9,681 bases of DNA from UBA6109 sp964506465 (GTDB lineage Bacteria > Desulfobacterota > Syntrophia > Syntrophales > UBA6109), in the NCBI GenBank assembly GCA_964506465.1, contig CAZDLM010000086.1:1-9681 (forward strand), given 5' to 3'. Under the pieces are notes generated by a model, which searched no databases, was not told where the DNA came from, and saw only the letters and a list, made by a program, of their open reading frames with translations. Shown here piece after piece: positions 3,812 to 9,681 of the stretch. Positions within the stretch are counted from its first letter, which is position 1; each line of letters begins with the position of its first letter. A program made the position numbers and the translations under genes.

Positions 3812-6750
3812 AGGCGGCCATCCATCCTCCTTCGTCGAAATCCGGATTGAAGAGGCGCAGTTCCGGATGCTGCAGGTAGGGCTTCAGATACCCCCGGGTC
3901 TTCTTTGGGAGGTCCTTCCAGAACGCGGCCCGCTGCTCCGTCTCCATCCTCGCCATCTCCGCCGCCACGAGCCGCAGCGTCGCCTTGGCAAAGCCCGCCG
4001 TCTTCATGGAGAGCCCTTCTCTCCGGGCAAAGTCGAGGTCGTCGTTGACGGCGGCGAACATGATGTCCCGCAACACGAGGTTCCACTGTTCCGTGATGCG
4101 CGGCGACTCCGGCTCCCGCAGGATCATTTTGATCCGGTCGCGGAACTCCGGCATGATGTAGCCGTCCATGACGGAGATGTCGAAGGGCGCGCCGTTGATC
4201 ACCTCCGCCTCGTACCGCCGCCGGTCGTTCTGGTTCCTCAGCCACTCGAAATATGAGGCCGTGACGCCGGCCCCGTTCGCGAGGAAATCGTACAGGACCG
4301 GGATGCCCCGCTGGTGCAGGATCATCTCCGCCTTGGAGGTGTTCGTCCCGTTGCCCCCGCAGACGAGGACCTTCGCCTGCATGCGGCGGGCGACGCCGGC
4401 GTCGATGACGTTTTCCAGCGCGCAGGGCAGGAGGATGTCGCATGGCTCCTCCAGGATGACCGAACCCTCCCTGGCCCCGGTGACGAGCTTCTTCACCCCC
4501 TTGTTCGCCGTGACGACGGACCGCTCCCGCGTGGAGGCGACGGCCTGCAGCATCTCTTCCACATCGAGGTGGTCGCCGAGAATCGCGCCCCCGACATCGG
4601 CAACGGCGATGATGTTCACGCCGTATCGGTCGAGTTCGCGCAGGGTGGAGGCCCCGACGCTTCCCGAACCCTGGACGACCACCTTCTTGTCGCGCAGAAG
4701 CTTGGGGTAGATCCGGCCGTCCAGCTCCTGCCACTCGTCTTCCGTCAGAAGATCGACGCCGCCCTTTTCCAGGATGAGCTTCTCGCTGATCCCGGCGGCC
4801 TTCTTCAGAAGCTCCTTCTCTTTTGCGGAGATCTTCCCGGCGGATTCCCATTTCCCCTCCAGGAAGAGCTTCGTAACGATCGCGAGGATGCCGAAGCGCA
4901 GGCCCCTGCCCGTGGCGCCCGTCCGCGCATTGATGCCCATCAGGGGTTTCCCGGTGATCTGCGCGGCGTTCACCAGCTCCAGGTAGCGTTCGCTCGAAAT
5001 CAGTTCCCGCAGCACGCGCCGGTCGTTATAGTCGACGTCGAAGTTGTGCCAGAGCATCTCCCGCGCCTCCGTCAGGGAGATCACCCGATTGCCGATGTCC
5101 GCGGCGCCCTTCTTCAGCCCGTAGGCGATGAGCGCGAGGTCCCGGAGTGCAGACTTGAACCCCTCGAAGAGGATGCCGATCTCGCTCGCCCCGCAGCCCA
5201 CGTCCCCCGCCGGAACGTCCCGGTTCGGTCCCGTGACCAGGAAAAGCGACCGGCCGAAGTTCGTGAGTGTGTCCACGAAATCCATGCGGCGGTCGAGAAA
5301 CTCCCGCGGGTTGATGATCAGCCCGCCCTTGCCGCCACCGAAGAGGATCCGCGACTTCGCCGTCTTGAAGGTCATCATGAAGGCCAGGGCGCAGACCTCG
5401 TCGAACCGGACGATCGGGTCCAGGCGGAGGCCGCCCTTGCTCGGGCCCCGCGCCGCGTTGTGGGCGAAGCGGAAGCCGGGAAGGTTGCGCTTCCGGTCGC
5501 CGTGCTGGCTGGAGACGAAGAATTCGCTCAGGTGCTCGAAGCGCATCACGAGCTCCATGACCGAGGGCTTTTCGGCGATCCCGAGAAACTCCGCCGCCGC
5601 GTGAAAATCGCTCACCGCGTTGAGCAGGAAGTTCTTGTGCTCGATTTCGCTCTCCAGGGACCGGTTCTCCTGCACCAGCTCCGACCAGGAACGGAGGGCC
5701 TCCTGCTTTTCCTCTTCCGTGGTCTGCGGGGTGCTGAGGGTCCGCACGAGGCCGACCAGTGTCTCTTCCAGACTTTTTCCTTCTCCGGCCGTCGCCAGAT
5801 CCGGGGCGCAGGAAATCCCGCCCACCTCCCAGGCGATGTCGCCGAAATGATCCACGTCGCTCAGAACGTACAGCGACAGGATGCCCACGCGGACTTTCCC
5901 GTCTTTGGATACGAAGGTGTCGAAGTAGGACCGGTGGAGGTTCACGCCTCGCTTTTCGAAGACGCGCAGCACGTTCCACAGGAAATCGCGGCTCGGATTG
6001 CGGATCGCGATCCCGACGCGCCGTTCCTTCCTGCCCTGCGCCAGCTTGTCCGAATCCGGCTCCGCCTCGTCTACCATGACGACGGCGCAGTCGCTTTCCA
6101 TCGCGCGGGCGAAGAGCTCCAAATGACGCCCGATCCGCGACTTCTGCCGGATGATGCTGATCTCCTCGCTCAGGTAGTTCGGCGGCAGGCTCGAAAGGAA
6201 TTGCTCCGCCCACGCGTGCCCGCTGCCCAGAATCTGCTCCCGGACGGCCGCCATCGCCCGCTCTTCCTCCTCGCCCACCGCAAACTCCTCGCGCCCCCAC
6301 ATCTCCAGCGAGAGGATTCGGATGCCCGAGCGCGTCTTCACGGAGTCGAAGGCCGCAATCTCCATCGCCTCGTTCTCCTCCAGCGTCCGGATCAGCTTCC
6401 CCGGGAAGTCCCGACCCACGTTGATGAAGTACGTCAGCATCTTCCCGTCCCGGCTCTCCTGGCGATTGAAATCCGTGTTGGCGGTGAGCATCTGCGTGAT
6501 GATGAAAATGTGGTCCGCGATCTCCTCCGGCGCCGTGCTGAAAAAATAGTAGTCTGGCATCGCCCCTTCGGCGAAGTAGTTGTCCGTGATCTTCTCCGCC
6601 GTGTTCATCTCCATCTCGTACTTCTTCTCCAGCGTCTCATGAACGATCGCCCGAAGCTTCNNNNNNNNNNNNNNNNNNNNNNNNNNNNNNNNNNNNNNNN
6701 NNNNNNNNNNNNNNNNNNGGCGACAGATCCTGCGGAACTCTCTTTTTCAT
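3810..6750 (-). CDS. Large NAD-type glutamate dehydrogenase with ACT-like region, crossing an assembly gap
   Basis: This enzyme of the Glu/Leu/Phe/Val dehydrogenase family, about 980 residues, probably performs oxidative deamination of glutamate to 2-oxoglutarate in the cytoplasm. Residues are numbered from the Met codon at 6614, 934 of which are continuous. The N-terminal half (to about 340) is regulatory; 197-250 (VGIAIRNPSRDFLWNVLRVFE) looks ACT-like. The substrate and catalytic set is complete: Lys393 in GPSKGG, Lys417 in FKTAK, Lys429 in GGGKGG and Asp471 in VPAGDVG. The Rossmann motif GSGSVG is at 649-654, with CGGNGTNTS at about 752-760 and NGAGVTASYFEW at 780-791. The long linker between catalytic and NAD domains and the total size fit the 115-kDa Gdh2-like class rather than the 450-residue hexameric enzymes. 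The true start is ATG 6750 (MKKRVPQDLS), with AAGGAGG 7 nt upstream; coding resumes after the Ns as KLRAIVHETLEKKYE. Coenzyme choice is inferred. Confidence 0.9.
6661..6718. other. Assembly gap of 58 Ns inside the dehydrogenase gene
   Basis: The run of Ns interrupts the N-terminal coding region. From ATG 6750 there are 32 coding bases before the gap, and the downstream frame needs one base before AAG CTT. The missing length must therefore be a multiple of 3, which 58 is not. Either the gap is mis-sized or the gene is frameshifted. Confidence 0.95.
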
Positions 6751-6824
6751 GATTTCCCTCCTTGAGGAAGAAAGAAGTGTCGGCTTCGGGGAGATACGGG
6801 AAAGCGTGGGAAGCCTTGGGCCTC

Positions 6825-6854
6825 ACTATAGACGAATCCGTCAGTCAAATGCAA
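6825..6854 (-). promoter_or_regulatory. Candidate promoter of the glutamate dehydrogenase gene
   Basis: On the minus strand TTGCAT (6854-6849), 18 bases, then TATAGT (6830-6825). It overlaps the helicase stop codon and lies about 75 bp before the dehydrogenase ATG. A GGCTTC/GAAGCC inverted repeat sits in the leader. This suggests independent expression, though read-through from the helicase is possible. Confidence 0.4.
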
Positions 6855-8943
6855 CCGGTTCCCGGAGGATCGCCTCCCTTGCCCGCCTCGCCAGATCGGC
6901 GATTCCGGGATGGGTGTCCTTCAGGGCCATGAGCTGCCGGAGATTGTCGGCGGTCCGGAGGATCAGCATGGCCAGGTCTCCTTCGGAAAGCCCGATCTCC
7001 GCGACGATTTCCTGCCAGTCTTTCCCCCTCGCCCAGGCGAAGACGGCGCAGGCCGTCCACAGGTACAGGGGCCGGACGGGGAAGCCGCCGCCCTCCATCC
7101 TCCGGATCAGAGGGCGCAGGACCTGCTTCACGGCGTCCCAGGCGCTCTTGAGTTTTTTGGAAACCCGCTTGGGGTCGATCCAGAGCTCCTGGTCGCCGTC
7201 GTAGATGAAGGGCGCCAGGACGCCCGCGAGAAGGCCCTCATCGTCCTTCGGGAAGACGTCGCCGCGCAGGCACTCGGCGATAAGCAGCGGCTGGTCGAGG
7301 CGGAGCCGCGAGGCCCAGAGACCGGTTTCGGTGAGCCGGTCGTCGGGGCCGACGAACCCCTCCTTCTTGAGAAAGTCGAGGTGGCGCAGGAAATCCCTCC
7401 AGAGCTCGTTTGCCCGTTCCTCCCGGCGGCCGCCGGTGCGCCGGGCACTCTGGAACGTCGCCAGGGAATTCGCAAGGATCGTCCGTATGTCCTGCGGGGT
7501 CTGGGACAGGAGGAGGTTCAACGTCATCGAAAAGTCGTTGCGGATCCGGCTCTCGACGGCCTCGGGTTTCCGGAAGAGCAGTTTCCGGACGTGCACGATA
7601 TCCATGAAACGGCCCGGCACGGCGACGAGGAAGCCGATCTTGTCCAGGCCGCGCCGGCCGGCCCGGCCCATCATTTGGTGGAATTCGGTGCCCGTCAGCG
7701 GCAGGAAGGCGTGGCCGTTGAAGAGGTCGGAGTTGACGAGGACGATGGTCCGGGCGGGGAAGTTGACTCCCGCGGAGACCGTCGAGGTCGCGAAGATCGC
7801 GCGGAGATGGCCGCGGTTCATCATCGTCTCGACAAGGAACTTCCAGGCCGGGAGCTGCCCCCCGTGGTGGGAGGCGATCCGTCCGAGACGGAGTGCCGCC
7901 ATCTGCTTGTGCGATTCCAGGTACGGGAAGCGCTGCAGGAGTTCCTGCAGGTCGCTCTCGAAGGTGTCGTCGTCGGCGTCCTGCGGCGCGGCGCAGGCCC
8001 TCGCGGCGGCGTCGCAATCCGACCGCGACTTGAGAAAGAAGATCGCCGGGAGGAGGTCGAAGGTTTCCAGTGTCCGGAGAATGCCGCCGAAATGGGGCAT
8101 CCGGCCGGTTCCGCCTCTGCCCGTCGACGAAAGGAAGGCTGCGACCTTGCCGAAGAGCTTCTCCTTCTCCAGGTACGGCATGAGTCGACCGGAGGGGTGC
8201 AGGAAGAGGGGATAGAGGGGGATCGGGCGCTTCTCCTCCTGGACGACGACGCACTCCTTGCCGCGCAGCCCCGAGAGCCAGTCGGCGATCTCCTGGCTGT
8301 TGCCGATCGTGGCGGAAAGCATCAGCAGGTGGATGCGGGAGGGGAGGTAGATCATGGTCTCTTCCCAGACGACCCCGCGGTCGCAGTCGCCCAGGTAGTG
8401 GGCCTCGTCTAGGACGACGAGGTCGAAGGGAAGGTCTTGCCCCTCGTGCATGGCGTCGTAGAGCTGGTTGCGCAGGATCTCCGTCGTGCCGACGATGAGC
8501 GGCGCCTCGGTGTTCTCCCGCGTGTCCCCCGTGAGGATGCCCACGCAATCCGGTCCGAAGATATTGCCGAACTCGACCCACTTGGCGTTGCTCAAGGCCT
8601 TCAGCGGCGACGCGTACCAGGCGCGCCCGCCCCGGGCCTTGACGGCCCGGATGGCCTGCTCGGCGATCCACGTCTTGCCCGATCCCGTCGGAGCCGAGAC
8701 GAGGCAGTCGGTCCGGGAGATCGCGTCGACGGCCCGCAGCTGGAAGGGATCAGGGATGAAAGGTTCAGGTTCGGGCCGGCCGATGCGGCGGAAAACGGAT
8801 TCGAGCCTCGGCTCGGCGGAGGGTGACAGGCGTGCGGGGAAGGCGCCGCGCTTGGAAGGAGGCTTGCCGCGGCCCCCGCGCTTGGCAAAGGGAGACCTTC
8901 GCCGGACGGTTGCAGGGGATTTTCCTTTCGGGCGATGCGCCAT
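6841..8943 (-). CDS. Ski2-like DEAD/DEAH-box helicase
   Basis: This is a 700-residue superfamily 2 helicase, probably acting on RNA or DNA in the cytoplasm. Numbered from the chosen start: a basic Arg/Lys-rich tail (1-40); a PFQLRAVDAI segment before motif I; Walker A APTGSGKT at about 84-91; TPLKAL-like ASPLKALSN at about 111-119; DEAH at 179-182; SAT at 210-212; TSTVSAGVNFPART at about 386-399; and QMMGRAGRRG at about 423-432. The MMGRAGRRG form and the helical C-terminal region (about 540-680) point to the Ski2/Mtr4-like branch rather than RecQ or RhlE types. The ATG at 8943 lies 13 nt after the stop of the upstream GAF-like gene, implying an operon and likely translational coupling; no clear Shine-Dalgarno is seen. 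A TTG at 9000 would overlap the upstream gene and is less likely. The substrate is unknown. Confidence 0.88.
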   Translation of the reverse strand: MAHRPKGKSPATVRRRSPFAKRGGRGKPPSKRGAFPARLSPSAEPRLESVFRRIGRPEPEPFIPDPFQLRAVDAISRTDCLVSAPTGSGKTWIAEQAIRAVKARGGRAWYASPLKALSNAKWVEFGNIFGPDCVGILTGDTRENTEAPLIVGTTEILRNQLYDAMHEGQDLPFDLVVLDEAHYLGDCDRGVVWEETMIYLPSRIHLLMLSATIGNSQEIADWLSGLRGKECVVVQEEKRPIPLYPLFLHPSGRLMPYLEKEKLFGKVAAFLSSTGRGGTGRMPHFGGILRTLETFDLLPAIFFLKSRSDCDAAARACAAPQDADDDTFESDLQELLQRFPYLESHKQMAALRLGRIASHHGGQLPAWKFLVETMMNRGHLRAIFATSTVSAGVNFPARTIVLVNSDLFNGHAFLPLTGTEFHQMMGRAGRRGLDKIGFLVAVPGRFMDIVHVRKLLFRKPEAVESRIRNDFSMTLNLLLSQTPQDIRTILANSLATFQSARRTGGRREERANELWRDFLRHLDFLKKEGFVGPDDRLTETGLWASRLRLDQPLLIAECLRGDVFPKDDEGLLAGVLAPFIYDGDQELWIDPKRVSKKLKSAWDAVKQVLRPLIRRMEGGGFPVRPLYLWTACAVFAWARGKDWQEIVAEIGLSEGDLAMLILRTADNLRQLMALKDTHPGIADLARRAREAILREPVAFD

Positions 8944-8956
8944 GGCCGGACCGAAG

Positions 8957-9508
8957 TCAGTCTGCTTCCGTCGCGGCAGGCGCGGCGACGGTTCCTGCAA
9001 GCAGGTCCGAGAGGCGCTGGTCGAGCTTCGTCATCATCTGGCGGAGCAGCGCCGTGTCCATGTCGGGCCGGTAGCGGTCGGGCGAGGAGTCGGCGTGGTT
9101 GAGGGCGCCGACGATGACGCCCTTGACGGTGATCGGCGCGGAGGCGATGGAGCGGATGAAGTATTTGCGGCGGCGCGGCATGAGTTTGTAGAAGGACGTG
9201 AGATCTCGGTTGGCCAGAACAGGTTCGTTGCGGCCGTCGAAGAGGGCCCTGAGCATTTCGACGCCGACCGTCTTGACCCGGTGTTTGAGGGCGTCCGATT
9301 CCGTCAGTGTCTTCCGGAGACCCGTAAGCTGCGGGCCGTCGGTCAGATTGATCCAGACAAAAGGGATTTGGAATTCGTCTTCGATGCCTGCCAGTAGTCT
9401 CTCGAAGAGGTCCCGGAGGTCCTTGGCCTCCTCCAGCTTGGCTTCGATCCGTGAGAATTTCTGCGCAACCTTTTCGTTGTGGAGCCAAATATCCTGGGCT
9501 TCCTTCAC
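8957..9508 (-). CDS. GAF-fold protein resembling DUF484
   Basis: The 183-residue protein begins with an amphipathic helical segment (IWLHNEKVAQKFSRIEAKLEEAKDL split around residues 7-31), likely a coiled coil. A GAF-like domain follows (about 35-165): FVWINLTDG, then SIASAPITVKGVIVGALNHAD, RYRPDMDTALLRQM and LDQRLSDLL. That ending matches the 'GxLxxGSxDxxRFxPxMGTxxLxxL' pattern I associate with DUF484 proteins. The C-terminus is an Ala-rich tail. The start is GTG at 9508, with AAGGAGG 4 nt upstream (9519-9513). It is the first gene of a two-gene unit with the helicase. No catalytic or clear ligand-binding residues can be named, so a sensory or structural role is only a guess. The domain call is moderately sure. 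Confidence 0.72.
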   Translation of the reverse strand: MKEAQDIWLHNEKVAQKFSRIEAKLEEAKDLRDLFERLLAGIEDEFQIPFVWINLTDGPQLTGLRKTLTESDALKHRVKTVGVEMLRALFDGRNEPVLANRDLTSFYKLMPRRRKYFIRSIASAPITVKGVIVGALNHADSSPDRYRPDMDTALLRQMMTKLDQRLSDLLAGTVAAPAATEAD

Positions 9509-9524
9509 GTTGCCTCCTTATAAC

Positions 9525-9644
9525 GCTTCGGAAAAAGTCCGGATGCTGCGTTGCGCATCATCCCTCGTCCTTGCGGCGTACGCAACCGGGTACACCTCAC
9601 TCCTCAGGCTTCGCGCGCCTGGCCTCCGGAGCTTTTTGCGAAGC
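9525..9644. repeat. 120-bp intergenic inverted repeat, possible bidirectional terminator
   Basis: The left arm, GCTTCGGAAAAAGTCCGGA (9525-9543), pairs with the right arm, TCCGGAGCTTTTTGCGAAGC (9625-9644), with one mismatch and one bulged base. Inside are nested hairpins: GATGC/GCATC at 9542-9559 and TTGCG/CGCAA at 9571-9585. On either strand a GC-rich stem is followed by a run of five Ts, the form of a bidirectional terminator. It ends 5 bp before the Shine-Dalgarno of the GAF-like gene. I recall similar sequences repeated between genes in Desulfobacterota genomes; that is memory, not a search. Confidence 0.6.
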
Positions 9645-9681
9645 CGCCTTCCGTCTCACATTCCCGTCGAATTCGGCGAAG

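Noticed and set aside
5026..6300. 424-codon minus-strand frame overlapping the dehydrogenase in another register
   Set aside because: Its Arg/Gly/Pro-rich low-complexity product is typical of an out-of-frame reading of GC-rich coding DNA.
4314..6752. Very long plus-strand open frame opposite the glutamate dehydrogenase gene
   Set aside because: It is the antisense shadow of a GC-rich gene whose minus-strand product has a complete catalytic set. The plus product is rich in Arg, Pro, Glu and Asp with no motifs and reads through the N-run.
6910..8412. 500-codon plus-strand open frame opposite the helicase gene
   Set aside because: It is an antisense shadow. The minus-strand frame contains all the helicase motifs, and the plus product has none.
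8944..9000. TTG start at 9000 for the helicase
   Set aside because: It overlaps the upstream gene in another frame, lacks a Shine-Dalgarno, and adds residues not needed by the domain. The ATG at 8943 is more natural.

Overview
The window joins two kinds of DNA at a tRNA-Glu gene. Bases 1 to about 3620 are AT-rich and carry mobile-element genes. Bases about 3620 to 9681 are visibly GC-rich and carry ordinary chromosomal genes. The chromosomal side suggests a free-living GC-rich proteobacterium. A large ACT-containing NAD-type glutamate dehydrogenase, a Ski2-like helicase and a long intergenic inverted repeat would fit a Desulfobacterota/Syntrophales-like genome, but that placement rests on my recollection of gene style and is not proven. 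A run of 58 Ns points to a draft or metagenome assembly.

Left part (1-3598), the end of an integrated element. A tyrosine recombinase (2540-3598, +) ends 21 bp from the 3' (CCA) end of tRNA-Glu(UUC), which is the usual arrangement when an element has inserted into a tRNA 3' end. Divergent from it is a small XRE/Cro-type repressor (2178-2429, -). The gap between them holds two back-to-back promoters whose -35 boxes touch. Each -10 lies inside one of two near-identical 18-bp palindromes (2455-2472 and 2490-2507), so the repressor probably controls both itself and the integrase. After about 560 bp of AT-rich DNA with no convincing gene but several palindromes comes a leftward operon: a 96-aa HTH-like protein, a RepA-like AAA ATPase with a C-terminal winged-helix region and an Asn/Asp-rich tail, and a short protein with the MGGxGSGxW signature that looks truncated. 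Together these look like the integration, control and replication module of an integrative element (satellite, integrative plasmid or ICE-like). Its cargo and far attachment site lie to the left of the window.

Right part (3620-9681), all on the minus strand. Read in the direction of transcription: a 120-bp inverted repeat that could act as a bidirectional terminator, a GAF/DUF484-like protein with a GTG start, a Ski2-like DExH helicase starting 13 nt after it, a large glutamate dehydrogenase with its own candidate promoter and strong Shine-Dalgarno, and then tRNA-Glu with its own candidate promoter. The dehydrogenase is interrupted near its N-terminus by the N-run. The stated gap length of 58 does not preserve the reading frame, so the gap size is probably wrong.

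I see no CRISPR array, rRNA gene, insertion sequence or obvious defence system. The most informative unexplained signals are the paired operators, the palindromes of the 1620-2177 region, the repeat-encoded acidic/amide tail of the ATPase, and the terminal inverted repeat.
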